In this document: positions 25,393 through 34,433 of the stretch, piece after piece
Layout: each line of letters begins with the position of its first letter
How positions within the stretch are numbered: the first letter of the stretch is position 1
Origin: Fictibacillus arsenicus
Lineage (GTDB): Bacteria > Bacillota > Bacilli > Bacillales > Fictibacillaceae
DNA length: 64,000 nucleotides
Reading direction: 5' to 3'
NCBI RefSeq assembly: GCF_001642935.1
Contig: NZ_CP016761.1
Coordinates: forward strand, 310,001 to 374,000
Translations under genes and position numbers: made by a program
Notes under the pieces: model-generated
Told to the model about the DNA's origin: nothing
Database searches by the model: none
Seen by the model: only the letters and a program-made list of their open reading frames with translations

Positions 25393-25623
25393 ATGTACCT
25401 TACAATAAAAGAAACGGCAGAATATCTGTCTATGCCTGAAGAGGTTGTCGAAAGTTTAATTCAGCAAAAGAAAATCCGTACAATCTTTGACGGAACACAG
25501 CATCTGATTAACAAGGAGCAGTTCAACACACACTTTGAACAGCTTGAAAAATATAAGAAATTAGTAGAGGAATATTTAAGTGAACCGATTCCAGAAGACT
25601 GGGATGCAAAGGATGAAGATTAA
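25393..25623 (+). CDS. excisionase-family helix-turn-helix protein
   Basis: This 76-residue protein opens with a MerR/excisionase-like winged helix (YLTIKETAEYLSMPEEVVESLIQ), followed by KKIRTIFDG and a helical acidic tail. No phage integrase or att site is nearby, so it is more likely a small regulator than a phage excisionase. It is 27 nt upstream of the RsbR paralogue on the same strand, suggesting a two-gene unit. No good ribosome site stands out beyond AAGGGAAG before the ATG. Confidence 0.75.
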   Translation: MYLTIKETAEYLSMPEEVVESLIQQKKIRTIFDGTQHLINKEQFNTHFEQLEKYKKLVEEYLSEPIPEDWDAKDED

Positions 25624-25650
25624 AGAAACCTAAAAATTGTAAAGACTTCA

Positions 25651-26538
25651 ATGTCGATATATGATAGAGAAAAATGGCAGATTGGGGAGAGTGTAAAAGA
25701 AATGCATAGAGACAAGGAACTGCATTCTTTTTTAATAGATAAGACATGGCAAATGACTGAGGAATGGTATGCTTCTATCGATAAAAGCAAAGCTGCGGGA
25801 GTCTATGCTTCTACTAATCCCGAAACCATTGCTACACTAAAAAAGCAGAATCATGAATTTCACCTTCATTTTTGTGAAGTCTTTATTAAAGAGGAGACCG
25901 AATTTCTAAAGGACTTTGAACAATGGGTAGTCATGATTGCGAAGGATGATGAGCACTTAAATACACCTGTGACCGTAATCATGAAAGAATTCTATAAAGT
26001 CCAGAGACAGTATCTTGGATTCGTTAAAGAATTTGTGAATCTTCATGAAGGTAAATATTCTCAGAATGTTGTTGATTCTTGGAACGATGTGATTATTAAT
26101 ACCTTCAATAAAATTGTTACTTGGTTCGTTGAAGAAAACCAAAAGTACAGCGAAGAGAAATTGATTGCACAGCAAGAAATGATTAATGAATTGAGCTCTC
26201 CGGTAATTGCTCTCAATAATCATATGGGTCTGCTTCCGTTGATCGGTGTGATTGATACGGCAAGGGCAAAGCTTATTGTAGAAAATACATTAGAGCAATG
26301 TTCTGAAAAAGGAATCTCACATCTTTTAATAGACTTATCAGGTGTTCTCATAATTGATACGATGGTTGCCCAGCAGATTTTCTCTTTAATAGAAACGCTC
26401 GGATTAATCGGCGTAAAATCTACACTATCAGGAATCAGACCTGAAATTGCCTTAACTGCAACGCAGCTCGGACTCTCTTTCGACCAAGTTTCTGTTAAAT
26501 CAAATCTGGCACAAGCACTTGCTTCAAAAGAAAAATAA
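25651..26538 (+). CDS. RsbR-type STAS stressosome protein
   Basis: This 295-residue protein has an N-terminal non-heme globin-like sensory region (~1-165) and a C-terminal STAS domain (~180-290). It resembles RsbR co-antagonists, scaffold subunits of the stressosome controlling sigma-B. Threonines T203 (IGVIDTARA) and T237 (IIDTMVA) are spaced 34 residues apart, as the RsbT-phosphorylated pair in RsbRA is. RsbS, RsbT and sigB are not in the window, so this is an orphan paralogue. The ATG at 25651 lacks a strong ribosome site; M18 is an alternative start. Confidence 0.88.
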   Translation: MSIYDREKWQIGESVKEMHRDKELHSFLIDKTWQMTEEWYASIDKSKAAGVYASTNPETIATLKKQNHEFHLHFCEVFIKEETEFLKDFEQWVVMIAKDDEHLNTPVTVIMKEFYKVQRQYLGFVKEFVNLHEGKYSQNVVDSWNDVIINTFNKIVTWFVEENQKYSEEKLIAQQEMINELSSPVIALNNHMGLLPLIGVIDTARAKLIVENTLEQCSEKGISHLLIDLSGVLIIDTMVAQQIFSLIETLGLIGVKSTLSGIRPEIALTATQLGLSFDQVSVKSNLAQALASKEK

Positions 26539-26550
26539 TCTTTTTTACTA

Positions 26551-26576
26551 GACTGGGGTCAAACCTGGTCTTTTTT
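26551..26576 (+). terminator. intrinsic terminator
   Basis: GACTGGG pairs with CCTGGTC through two G-T pairs around a short loop, followed by six Ts, 12 nt after the RsbR-type gene. Confidence 0.65.
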
Positions 26577-26675
26577 CATGTCTTCTTTTCATAGATATAG
26601 AGTAGGGTGAAACATTTCCAGTACATATACGTTAAAATGAAAATAGAATGCTAGATTCTGGGGGGATTTGCTTCG

Positions 26676-27200
26676 GTGAAATGGATAATAAGAGTAGTAT
26701 TTGTGACCTTGTTAGGATTTTTAGTTTTTTTAATTATAGATGAGATGAGAAAAAAGAATGTGCCGATGCCAACTGAGATCCACCCGATCGTTGCTGAAAA
26801 AAGAGATCAGCTGATTCAGAGAGCTGCCCAAAAAGGCATTACGATTGTGATAACAGATGATTTCCGTTCAGCTGAAGAGCAGGATGAGCTTTATGAGCGC
26901 GGAAGAAGTACGGAAGGAACCGTTGTGACACATGTAGAAGGCGGGGAGTCGTATCATAATTACGGGCTGGCTATTGATTTTGCGCTTCAGTTGAAAGACG
27001 GAACTGTGGTATGGGACTTAGAGCGGGATGATAATAAGAATGAAAAGTCAGATTGGATGGAAGTTGTGAGTATTGGAAAAGAGTTAGGCTTTGAATGGGG
27101 CGGAGACTGGGTTGGTTTTAAAGATTATCCGCACCTAGAGATGGACTTTGGGTTGAGCATTCGGGAGCTGCAGTATGGTGAGAGACCTCCAGTAAGATAG
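26676..27200 (+). CDS. M15 peptidase, CwlK-like L-Ala-D-Glu endopeptidase or carboxypeptidase
   Basis: This 174-residue protein has an N-terminal membrane anchor or uncleaved signal (about 4-22) and an M15/VanY zinc-peptidase domain. Ligands are visible in TDDFRSAEEQDELYERGR, SYHNYGLAIDFAL (His and Asp) and DYPHLEM (His), with a catalytic region W...DLERDD. Length and motifs resemble CwlK (YcdD) of B. subtilis. It would trim cell-wall peptides outside the cell. The start is GTG after GGGGGG at a slightly long spacing. Confidence 0.88.
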   Translation: MKWIIRVVFVTLLGFLVFLIIDEMRKKNVPMPTEIHPIVAEKRDQLIQRAAQKGITIVITDDFRSAEEQDELYERGRSTEGTVVTHVEGGESYHNYGLAIDFALQLKDGTVVWDLERDDNKNEKSDWMEVVSIGKELGFEWGGDWVGFKDYPHLEMDFGLSIRELQYGERPPVR

Positions 27201-27209
27201 GACAGACAT

Positions 27210-27366
27210 TGTCGAAAAGCCTATAAATTCATTTGAAGGATCATAATTTTTTTTGAAGGACCATAAAAAATTTTAAAGGATCATAAAAAAATTTGTAGGA
27301 TCATAAAAAGTTTTGAAGGCTCATAAAAAAATTGAAGGCTCATAAGTTCAATTTTGCTCTCTATAA
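27210..27366. repeat. 20-bp-period array, copy A1
   Basis: After GTCGAAAAG, about seven units repeat with an almost exact 20-bp period (27221-27359). Each has a conserved core GGMTCATAAA and a variable AT-rich half. A second array with the same lead-in and period lies at 54293-54412. Both occupy the junction of convergent genes next to a bidirectional terminator. No ORF runs through it. Confidence 0.8.
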
Positions 27367-27374
27367 ATCAAATT

Positions 27375-27408
27375 AAAAAGCAGGTTCCCAGACGGAAACC
27401 TGCTTTTT
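27375..27408. terminator. bidirectional intrinsic terminator
   Basis: AAAGCAGGTT (27377-27386) pairs with AACCTGCTTT (27397-27406), with A and T tracts on the flanks; it lies just past the glnS stop on the minus strand. Confidence 0.85.
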
Positions 27409-27416
27409 ATATGTCA

Positions 27417-29078
27417 TTAAAGTTTAAACGAACTCTTCAATGAAACGATTTGGTTAAATACGATTTTGTCATCTGTTGTATGCTTTGGATCTACGTTGAA
27501 GTAGCCGTGGCGGAAGAACTGGAACTTGTCATGCGGTTGTGCGTCCTTCATGTTCGCCTCGATAAATCCTTGTTTTACGATAAGAGAATCTTTGTTCACG
27601 TAATCCAAGAATGTTTTACCTTCGCTGTCTTCTTCGTTTTCCATGTCTGCATCCAGAATTAATGGCTCATATAGACGGAACTCCGCAGGAACTGCTTGTG
27701 TAGCTTCAACCCAGTGAAGTGTTCCTTTTACTTTACGGCCAGTAAAACCAGTACCTGACTTCGTTTCAACATCATACGTACAATGAAGCTCAACCACGTT
27801 TCCGTCTTCATCTTTTATGAAATCTTCGCATTTAATGAAGTATGCATGCTTTAAGCGTACTTCGTTTCCAGGGAAGAGACGGAAGTACTTTTTCGGAGGG
27901 TTCTCCATAAAGTCTTCACGCTCAATATAAATTTCACGAGAGAACGGAATCTGGCGTGTTCCCATTTCTTCATTCTCAGGATTGATCTCAGCATCCAGCA
28001 TTTCAACTTGTCCTTCAGGATAATTCGTAATGACCACTTTAAGCGGATCAACGATACCCATCGTACGAGGTGCTTTTACTTTTAAGTCTTCACGGATGAA
28101 GTGTTCAAGCATTGCTGTATCAGCAGCACCAGAACCTTTCGATACACCAACCGCTTTTACAAATTCAACGATAGATTCAGGTGTATATCCTTTACGGCGC
28201 AAACCAGAGATCGTCGGCATGCGCGGATCATCCCATCCGTCCACATATCCTTCATCTACAAGCTGTTTTAGCTTACGCTTACTCATTACGGTATTGATCA
28301 GACCTAAACGGCCGAACTCGATTTGCTGAGGCTGGCTTTCCATCTCGCACTCTTCCACTACCCAGTTGTAAAGAGGACGCTGGTCTTCAAACTCAGTCGT
28401 ACAAAGCGAGTGAGTCACACCTTCAATCGCATCCTCGATCGGATGAGCGAACGCATACATCGGATAGATGCACCAAGTGTCACCAGTGTTGTGGTGAGTA
28501 GCATGAGATACGCGGTAAATAACCGGATCGCGCAAGTTAATGTTTGGCGAACTCATATCGATTTTGGCGCGAAGAACCTTCTGTCCGTTTTCGAACTCGC
28601 CTTTACGCATACGGTCAAAAAGATCTAAGTTCTCTTCAACAGAGCGGCTGCGGTAAGGACTTTCTTTACCAGGCTCAGTTAATGTCCCGCGATATTCGCG
28701 GATTTCATCAGCGTTAAGATCATCCACGTATGCTTTGCCTTTTTTAATTAGGAGTACAGCGCGCGTGTACATTTCTTCAAAGTAGTCGGAAGCAAAACGA
28801 AGGTTTTCCCATTCGAACCCTAGCCATTCAACATCTTTCTTGATAGCATCAACGTATTCTTGATCTTCCTTTAATGGGTTTGTATCATCAAAACGCAGGT
28901 TTGTTTCCCCGCCAAACTCATCAGCGAGTCCGAAGTTAATAACGATCGATTTTGCATGTCCAATATGAAGATATCCATTAGGTTCTGGAGGGAAGCGTGT
29001 AACTATTTTTTTGTGCTTTCCGGATTCCAGATCGTTTTGGATGATTGTTTTAATAAAATTAGAAGAACTATTCTCCAT
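27417..29078 (-). CDS. glnS: glutamine--tRNA ligase
   Basis: This 553-residue class I aminoacyl-tRNA synthetase charges tRNA-Gln directly. The Rossmann domain has [15 protein letters not shown] (HIGH at 38-41), and the KMSKS-type loop is VMSKRKL. GlnRS-specific features include [21 protein letters not shown] and the C-terminal anticodon beta-barrels. Length is normal for bacterial GlnRS without the YqeY extension. Most Bacillaceae make Gln-tRNA by the GatCAB amidation route, so an intact GlnRS is noteworthy and probably acquired horizontally. It is monocistronic with AAGGAAAGG before the ATG. Confidence 0.95.
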   Translation of the reverse strand: MENSSSNFIKTIIQNDLESGKHKKIVTRFPPEPNGYLHIGHAKSIVINFGLADEFGGETNLRFDDTNPLKEDQEYVDAIKKDVEWLGFEWENLRFASDYFEEMYTRAVLLIKKGKAYVDDLNADEIREYRGTLTEPGKESPYRSRSVEENLDLFDRMRKGEFENGQKVLRAKIDMSSPNINLRDPVIYRVSHATHHNTGDTWCIYPMYAFAHPIEDAIEGVTHSLCTTEFEDQRPLYNWVVEECEMESQPQQIEFGRLGLINTVMSKRKLKQLVDEGYVDGWDDPRMPTISGLRRKGYTPESIVEFVKAVGVSKGSGAADTAMLEHFIREDLKVKAPRTMGIVDPLKVVITNYPEGQVEMLDAEINPENEEMGTRQIPFSREIYIEREDFMENPPKKYFRLFPGNEVRLKHAYFIKCEDFIKDEDGNVVELHCTYDVETKSGTGFTGRKVKGTLHWVEATQAVPAEFRLYEPLILDADMENEEDSEGKTFLDYVNKDSLIVKQGFIEANMKDAQPHDKFQFFRHGYFNVDPKHTTDDKIVFNQIVSLKSSFKL

Positions 29079-29108
29079 CCCATATCAAGCCTTTCCTTAT
29101 ATGTAAAC

Positions 29109-29129
29109 TAAAGTATACTTTACATTATA
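29109..29129 (-). promoter_or_regulatory. glnS -10 with a palindrome at the start site
   Basis: On the minus strand a TATAAT (29129-29124) is followed at once by the perfect 14-bp palindrome TAAAGTATACTTTA (29109-29122), about where transcription should begin. The -35 is weak. It looks like an operator for an unidentified repressor; this is inference. Confidence 0.4.
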
Positions 29130-29239
29130 ACAAAAATAATTTTCAACTAAACGTATTCTTTTATTAGATAGGGATTATATTTAACTGCTCTTATCCTTAT
29201 AATGATTAAAAAATTATCAAATGAACGGTGGGATTACAA

Positions 29240-30166
29240 ATGAATGTCATTGACTTACATTGTGATGCATTACTAAAACTCTGGGAAACAAAGGGGAGTT
29301 TGCGATATGTCGATGCACCTGAGCTTTCAACAAATAAAAATAGGCTTCAAAAAGGAAAAGTAAAGGTTCAGTTCTTTGCGGTCTTTGTAGAACCTTTCAT
29401 ACCATCAGATCAAAAGTTTCAGGCTGCTTTAGATCAGATTAATTATTTTTATAGTGATGTCCTCGGGAAAAATCCGGAGATGAAGCATGTGAAAGATTGG
29501 AGTGAACTCGCCGCTATAAAAGATGGTGAGATCGGTGCGGTGCTGACGCTTGAAGGTGTTGAAGCGATCGGTGATGACCTAACAAAGCTCAACATTCTTT
29601 ATCAGCTTGGCGTTCGGCTGATCGGACTGACTTGGAATCATGCAAATCTTGCGGCTGACGGGGCACAAGAACCTCGTGGCGCAGGACTGACCTTGTTCGG
29701 AAAAGAAATCGTGCAGTTTAATAACAAACATAAAATCCTAACCGACGTATCCCACCTATGTGACCGTGCATTCTGGGACGTAATGGAAATTGCAAAGTAT
29801 CCTTTAGCAAGCCATTCAAATTCACGTGCTTTGTGTGATCATCCACGCAACCTGACTGATGAGATGGCAAAAGAAATGTTCCAAAAAGGTGGAGTTGTTC
29901 ATGTTGTTTATAACCCGCCTTTTACAAAGAGTGAAGGTTCATCCAGCATCTCTGATTTAATTAAGCATATCGATCATTTCTGTGGGCTTGGCGGTGTGAA
30001 GCAGATCGGACTTGGATCAGATTTTGACGGAATTGCTTCACATATCGTGGATCTAGAGGACGCTTCTAAAACACAGAACTTAATTAATGAACTTTTAAAA
30101 CATTATTCAGAAGACGAAGTAAAAGGATTTGCACATCGGAACTTCTTAAACTATCTTCCAAAATAA
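29240..30166 (+). CDS. membrane-dipeptidase family (M19) dipeptidase
   Basis: This 308-residue TIM-barrel metallohydrolase is of peptidase family M19 (renal dipeptidase-like). Metal-binding motifs are VIDLHCDALL near the N-terminus, a VLTLEGVEAIG glutamate and the later LTDVSHLCD and SHSNSRAL histidines, plus GLGSDFDGI. It would hydrolyse dipeptides, including D-amino-acid-containing ones. The ATG at 29240 follows GGTGGG at 7 nt and is preferred over GTG 29228. A P1-family peptidase gene follows after 19 nt, so the two probably form a peptide-degradation operon. Confidence 0.92.
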   Translation: MNVIDLHCDALLKLWETKGSLRYVDAPELSTNKNRLQKGKVKVQFFAVFVEPFIPSDQKFQAALDQINYFYSDVLGKNPEMKHVKDWSELAAIKDGEIGAVLTLEGVEAIGDDLTKLNILYQLGVRLIGLTWNHANLAADGAQEPRGAGLTLFGKEIVQFNNKHKILTDVSHLCDRAFWDVMEIAKYPLASHSNSRALCDHPRNLTDEMAKEMFQKGGVVHVVYNPPFTKSEGSSSISDLIKHIDHFCGLGGVKQIGLGSDFDGIASHIVDLEDASKTQNLINELLKHYSEDEVKGFAHRNFLNYLPK

Positions 30167-30185
30167 ATACTAGAGGTGTAAGGTA

Positions 30186-31205
30186 ATGAAGGTTCGGGAC
30201 AGAGGAATATTGATAGGAACGCTTTCTCCAGGGAACAAAAACTGTATAACAGATGTAGATGGTGTAAAGGTCGGTCATGTCACGCTAGATTATCCGATTA
30301 ATGATACAGATTACGCGTGCACAGGTGTTACGGCAATCCTGCCGCACGAAGGCAGCCCCTTTCAAGAAAAAGTAACCGCGGCCAGCTATGTTATTAATGG
30401 TTTTGGTAAAACGACTGGGTTAGTTCAGCTGAATGAACTGGGAGTTTTGGAGTCTCCGATCATGCTGACCAACACGTTTGGCGTGCCGGCTGTTACGCAA
30501 GGAACGCTGGAGTACATGCTGAAACAAAACCCTGAGATTGGCGACACGACGGGAACGGTGAACGTCGTCGTAGGAGAATGCAATGACAGCTATCTGAATT
30601 CGATCCGCCATTTTCCTGTAAAACCGGAGCATGCGATCGAGGCTATTAGAAAGGCAACGGATGAAGCTGTGGTGGAAGGTGCAGTCGGTGCTGGAAAAGG
30701 AATGATCTGCTTTGGTCATAAAGGCGGAATTGGAACCTCTTCGCGCATCGTATCTGAGTACACGTTAGGCTGCCTCGTGCTTAGTAATTTTGGCAAGGAG
30801 GAAGAATTTAAATACTCTCATTTAAAAGATGATGAGACAGAGGGGTTATCGGAAACGAGTGATGGCTCCATTATGATCGTCCTCGCGACAGATGCTCCTT
30901 TAAGCGACAGACAGCTTTTACGAGTGGCTAAAAGATGCGGGATTGGACTTGGCCGAACAGGCAGCCACTTTGGAAATGGCAGCGGGGATATTGTGATTGC
31001 TTTTTCTACCGCACATAAAATCCCTCATTTTAATGAAAAAGAAACTGAAATCCGTACTCAGCTCAGAGAAGATCTTCCTGTGATGAACGAATTCTTCACG
31101 GCTGCTGCAGAAGCGGCGGAAGAAGCTATACTTAATTCGTTATCTTCAGCCGACACGACAAAAGGGCGAAATGGACATACTGTTAAAGCGTTTCCTTTTA
31201 AATAG
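30186..31205 (+). CDS. P1 family peptidase (DmpA-like aminopeptidase)
   Basis: This 339-residue member of the DmpA/S58 Ntn-hydrolase-fold family acts on L-amino-acid amides, beta-peptides or D-amino-acid esters. The start ITDVDGVKVGHVTL and the segment GVTAILP are characteristic. The autoprocessing/nucleophile region is expected late, around ETSDGSIMIVLATDAPL, where a Ser follows a Gly-Asp turn. It is cotranscribed with the dipeptidase and ends at a strong terminator. The specific substrate is unknown. Confidence 0.9.
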   Translation: MKVRDRGILIGTLSPGNKNCITDVDGVKVGHVTLDYPINDTDYACTGVTAILPHEGSPFQEKVTAASYVINGFGKTTGLVQLNELGVLESPIMLTNTFGVPAVTQGTLEYMLKQNPEIGDTTGTVNVVVGECNDSYLNSIRHFPVKPEHAIEAIRKATDEAVVEGAVGAGKGMICFGHKGGIGTSSRIVSEYTLGCLVLSNFGKEEEFKYSHLKDDETEGLSETSDGSIMIVLATDAPLSDRQLLRVAKRCGIGLGRTGSHFGNGSGDIVIAFSTAHKIPHFNEKETEIRTQLREDLPVMNEFFTAAAEAAEEAILNSLSSADTTKGRNGHTVKAFPFK

Positions 31206-31238
31206 CATTTGTCACTATTGTGGCAAATGCTTTTTTTC
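31204..31238 (+). terminator. intrinsic terminator
   Basis: AGCATTTGTCAC pairs with GTGGCAAATGCT around TATT, followed by seven Ts; the stem begins at the P1 peptidase stop. Confidence 0.85.
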
Positions 31239-31305
31239 TTTATCCTTCTTTTATCAACCGCCACCGCATAGTTTTTATGGAATAGAGTGTGAAAGGAGCT
31301 TTGCT

Positions 31306-31989
31306 ATGTATTACAGCTACCCGGGGTATCAAAATATGGGGTTTAGACAGCCGAATGACCAAGCAAAACTAAATCGATTAACCGTTACTGGCGAAGGTTC
31401 CGTTTCAGCAGTACCGGATCAGGCGATGATAACAATCGGGGTGATTACCGAGAACATGAACCTAAGTACGGCACAAAAAGAAAATGCTGCTAAAACATCA
31501 TCTGTTATTAATGCATTGATGTCATTAGGTATTTCTCAGCAAGATATTCAAACTTCTTCTTATCGAATCGAACCTCAGTATAACTATGAAAACGGCCAGC
31601 AGACATTTCGCGGATATCGTGTCGAACATCAGCTTCAAGTAACGGTAAAAGATATTAGCAAAACCGGACAGGTAATCGACCAAGCTGTCGCGAGCGGTGC
31701 TAATTCTGTTTCGTCTATTCAGTTCACTGTTTCGAATCCAGATGCTTTTTACAATCAAGCGTTAACTGCAGCTATTCAAAACGCACAGCAAAAGGCAGTG
31801 TCTATGGCGAGGGCACTCCAAGTCACACTCCAGCCTGTTCCGATTGTCGTTCAGGAGCTGTCGCAGCCTCTGCCGCCAACTCCAGTACCATTTCAAGCAG
31901 CAACGCTGGCCCAAGGTGCTGGAACGCCGATTCAGCCTGGAGAAAATAAGATTACAGCTACTGTGAAAATAGAATACACCTATAGCTAG
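31306..31989 (+). CDS. SIMPL (DUF541) domain protein
   Basis: This 227-residue protein has a short Tyr/Pro-rich N-terminus (YYSYPGYQN) and then a SIMPL/DUF541 domain (LTVTGEGSVSAVPDQAMITIGV, repeated beta-alpha units, QVTVKDISKTGQVIDQAV). No signal peptide is apparent, unlike Gram-negative homologues. The function of Bacillus members is not established. GAAAGGAG lies 7 nt before the chosen ATG; the frame extends upstream to 31171 but over a terminator and without a ribosome site. Confidence 0.85.
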   Translation: MYYSYPGYQNMGFRQPNDQAKLNRLTVTGEGSVSAVPDQAMITIGVITENMNLSTAQKENAAKTSSVINALMSLGISQQDIQTSSYRIEPQYNYENGQQTFRGYRVEHQLQVTVKDISKTGQVIDQAVASGANSVSSIQFTVSNPDAFYNQALTAAIQNAQQKAVSMARALQVTLQPVPIVVQELSQPLPPTPVPFQAATLAQGAGTPIQPGENKITATVKIEYTYS

Positions 31990-32001
31990 TACAGGAATAA
32001 A

Positions 32002-32046
32002 TTGACAACCTCTATTGTCGCGCTCTATACTTAACCAAATGGTTAA
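32002..32046 (+). promoter_or_regulatory. arsR-type promoter and overlapping dyad operator
   Basis: TTGACA (32002-32007), an 18-bp spacer and TATACT (32026-32031) place initiation at about 32038-32039, the A of the gene's ATG. The dyad TTAACCA-AA-TGGTTAA (32031-32046) spans the start codon and fits autorepression by the encoded regulator. Confidence 0.65.
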
Positions 32047-32371
32047 ATATAATGCTGATAATTTGAATGATGTGTTTTCTGTTTTATCAGATCCAACAAG
32101 AAGGAGTATTATCGAGCAGCTTTCAAAGGGAGAAAGGAGTGTCCAGGAGTTAGCAGAGCCTTTTGATATGTCGCTGCCTGCGATCTCAAAGCATTTAAAA
32201 GTTTTAGAGAATGCGGGTCTTGTAGCGCAAAGGAAAGAGGGGCGTTACCGGTACTACTCTATAAAACCAGATTCGATGGATGGCGCATGCGAGTGGATGG
32301 ATGCTTTAAAACAGATATGGTCAAGATTTGAAGGTATGTTTGGCTGCAGTAAAAACAAAAGCAGTGATTAA
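32039..32371 (+). CDS. ArsR/SmtB-type transcriptional regulator, probably leaderless
   Basis: This 110-residue winged-helix regulator has DNA-recognition helix region FDMSLPAISKHLKVLENAGL and wing RKEGRYRYYSI. It lacks the CxC metal site of ArsR/CzrA, resembling the SdpR-like group. A predicted promoter places transcription initiation on the ATG, so the mRNA would be leaderless, and a dyad overlaps the start. It lies 17 nt before an ABC exporter operon and probably represses both itself and that operon. The alternative TTG at 32015 would overlap the promoter spacer. Confidence 0.85.
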   Translation: MVKYNADNLNDVFSVLSDPTRRSIIEQLSKGERSVQELAEPFDMSLPAISKHLKVLENAGLVAQRKEGRYRYYSIKPDSMDGACEWMDALKQIWSRFEGMFGCSKNKSSD

Positions 32372-32388
32372 TGTTTGGAGTGTGAAAA

Positions 32389-33315
32389 ATGGGGTCTCAG
32401 CAAGAAATTATTAAAGTGCAGGGATTGGTTAAACGATATGGAGACTTCACTGCAGTGGATGGCAGTGAGTTTTCCGTACATAAAGGTGAAGTGTTCGGTC
32501 TTCTTGGTCCGAATGGTGCTGGAAAAACAACGACACTTGAGATGTTGGTCGGGCTTCGTAAACCAGATGAGGGAACAGCAATTGTTGGCGGGTTTGATAT
32601 TACCCGTGAGCTCGATAAAGTGAAAGAAGTTATTGGGGTACAGCTTCAATCTACAACACTTTTTGAACTCTTGACGGTTGAAGAAATTCTCCATCTATAC
32701 GGCAGTTTTTATCGTGAGCACATATCGATTCCAGATCTGATTGAAGACATGCTATTAACAGAGAAGAAGAAAAGCAGGATTAAGGGCATGTCAGGAGGCC
32801 AGAAGCAACGTCTTGCAATTGCGCTGGCACTCGTTCATGATCCGCAGATTATCTTTTTGGATGAGCCGACGACAGGTTTAGATCCGCAAGCCCGACGGAC
32901 GCTGTGGGATATTATTCTGCGCTTGAAAGACCGTGGAAAAACGGTTGTGCTGACGACTCACTATATGGATGAAGCGCATGTCCTGTGTGACCGAATCGCG
33001 ATTATGGACCAAGGAAAGCTAATTGCGCTCGATACGCCTGGTGAGCTCGTGAAGAATTTGCAATCCGACAGTGCCGTTGAGTTCCGTTTTGATGAAGAAG
33101 CGGATGTGGTGCTAGAAGAGATTGAAGCCGTTAAACAGGTAGGAAGCCAGAAGGATGTACATATCCTGTACACGGATGACCTGCAAAAAACGCTAACTAG
33201 TTTAATAGCAACAGCTTCTGAAAAAGAACTGAAGCTGGTAGATCTGCAAACAAGAACGGCAACACTTGAAGATGTATTTATTCACATGACAGGAAGAAGG
33301 TTACGAGAAGGATGA
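32389..33315 (+). CDS. ABC-2 transporter ATP-binding protein
   Basis: This 308-residue ABC ATPase carries Walker A (GPNGAGKTTT, ~41-50), signature MSGGQKQRLAIA, Walker B IFLDEPTTGLD and switch TTHYMDEA. A C-terminal extension of ~80 residues (VEFRFDEEADV..., LQTRTATLEDVFIHMTGR) is typical of drug/antibiotic-export ATPases of the DrrA/CcmA type. It overlaps its permease by 4 nt and is preceded by the ArsR-type regulator. Export substrate is unknown. Confidence 0.93.
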   Translation: MGSQQEIIKVQGLVKRYGDFTAVDGSEFSVHKGEVFGLLGPNGAGKTTTLEMLVGLRKPDEGTAIVGGFDITRELDKVKEVIGVQLQSTTLFELLTVEEILHLYGSFYREHISIPDLIEDMLLTEKKKSRIKGMSGGQKQRLAIALALVHDPQIIFLDEPTTGLDPQARRTLWDIILRLKDRGKTVVLTTHYMDEAHVLCDRIAIMDQGKLIALDTPGELVKNLQSDSAVEFRFDEEADVVLEEIEAVKQVGSQKDVHILYTDDLQKTLTSLIATASEKELKLVDLQTRTATLEDVFIHMTGRRLREG

Positions 33316-34409
33316 GAGCATATTACCAACTGACTTTAGCCCAGCTCCGGATTTTCCTTCGAAACCGGCAAGTATTATTTTGGACGCTCGCTTTTCCGAT
33401 TTTTTTAATGATCATGCTCGGATCGTTCTTAGGGAACGGCAACGGCATCTCTTTGACTGTAGCTGTAGTTGATCAAGACAAAAGTGAGCAGTCGAAGGTT
33501 TTAGTGGAGGAACTTAAAAAAAACAAAGCGATTTCAATTGAGAAAAGTTCGAATGAAAAAGAAATGTTACAACAGCTGAAAGACGGAGATCTGCAGCTTG
33601 TCGTTACCATTCCTGAAAGCTATGGCAAGAGTGTAGATGCAGGCGGGAATTCCGAGCCGTTCAAACTGCCAGTCTATTATAACGAGACGAATCTAACCGT
33701 TTCACAGGTAGGACTGCAGCTCGTGAATAATGCGGTAGATACAATCAGTAAAAAACAAGTAGATTACAAGCCTGCTGTTGTGACAGATTCTAAAGGTGTA
33801 GAGGCATTAAACCTCCGTTACATAGACTTCCTTGTACCTGGAATTGTTGCGATGATGATTATGAGCAACAACATGAACGGTGTGGCCGGTCAGATTTCCT
33901 CGTGGCGTGAGCGCGGTATTTTGAGGAGGATGCAAGGGACTACATTGAAGGCATCAACATTTATTGCAGCTCAAATAACCGCTCGATTTATGCTGAACGG
34001 TTTGCAGGCAATGATCGTGCTTGGCGTAGCCTGGGCGGCATTCGGGATTGAAGTGCGGGGGTCATGGCTGACAGTCGTTGCGTTCGTAACCCTTGGTACT
34101 TTAGCATTCATGGCGATTGGTTTTATTATTGCAGGGATTGCTAAGACTCCTGAGAGTGCGGGACCAATCGCTGGATTTCTTTCGTTCCCGATGCTGTTCT
34201 TAGGCGGTGTGTTTTTCCCAATAAAAGATATGCCAGAATTTTTGCAGCCAATCGTTCAGATTCTGCCGATTGCTCATCTCAGTCATGCACTGCGTGAAAC
34301 GATGAACGTCGGGGCGTCATTCATGGATCTTGGAATGGAAGCGATCATTCTAGGCTGCTGGCTCGTTGGAGCATTTATTGCCGCAAGTTTTACGTTTAAG
34401 TGGGAGTAA
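33312..34409 (+). CDS. ABC-2 type permease
   Basis: This 365-residue permease has one N-terminal membrane helix (~20-42), a large extracytoplasmic domain (~45-170) and five C-terminal helices, the usual ABC-2 membrane topology. The GIVAMMIMSNNMNGVAGQISSWRERG segment and the PMLFLGGVFFPIKDMPEFLQ motif match drug-exporter permeases of the YhaP/DrrB type. It is translationally coupled to the ATPase and followed by a DUF6526 gene. Confidence 0.92.
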   Translation: MRAYYQLTLAQLRIFLRNRQVLFWTLAFPIFLMIMLGSFLGNGNGISLTVAVVDQDKSEQSKVLVEELKKNKAISIEKSSNEKEMLQQLKDGDLQLVVTIPESYGKSVDAGGNSEPFKLPVYYNETNLTVSQVGLQLVNNAVDTISKKQVDYKPAVVTDSKGVEALNLRYIDFLVPGIVAMMIMSNNMNGVAGQISSWRERGILRRMQGTTLKASTFIAAQITARFMLNGLQAMIVLGVAWAAFGIEVRGSWLTVVAFVTLGTLAFMAIGFIIAGIAKTPESAGPIAGFLSFPMLFLGGVFFPIKDMPEFLQPIVQILPIAHLSHALRETMNVGASFMDLGMEAIILGCWLVGAFIAASFTFKWE

Positions 34410-34433
34410 TTTCATAGAGAAAGAGGAGAAAAG

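Noticed and set aside
25393-25623. Phage excisionase indicating a prophage
   Set aside because: No integrase, phage structural genes or att repeats are nearby.
27210-27366. CRISPR-like appearance of the 20-bp arrays
   Set aside because: The conserved part is about 10 bp, the variable part is short and AT-rich, and no cas gene is present.
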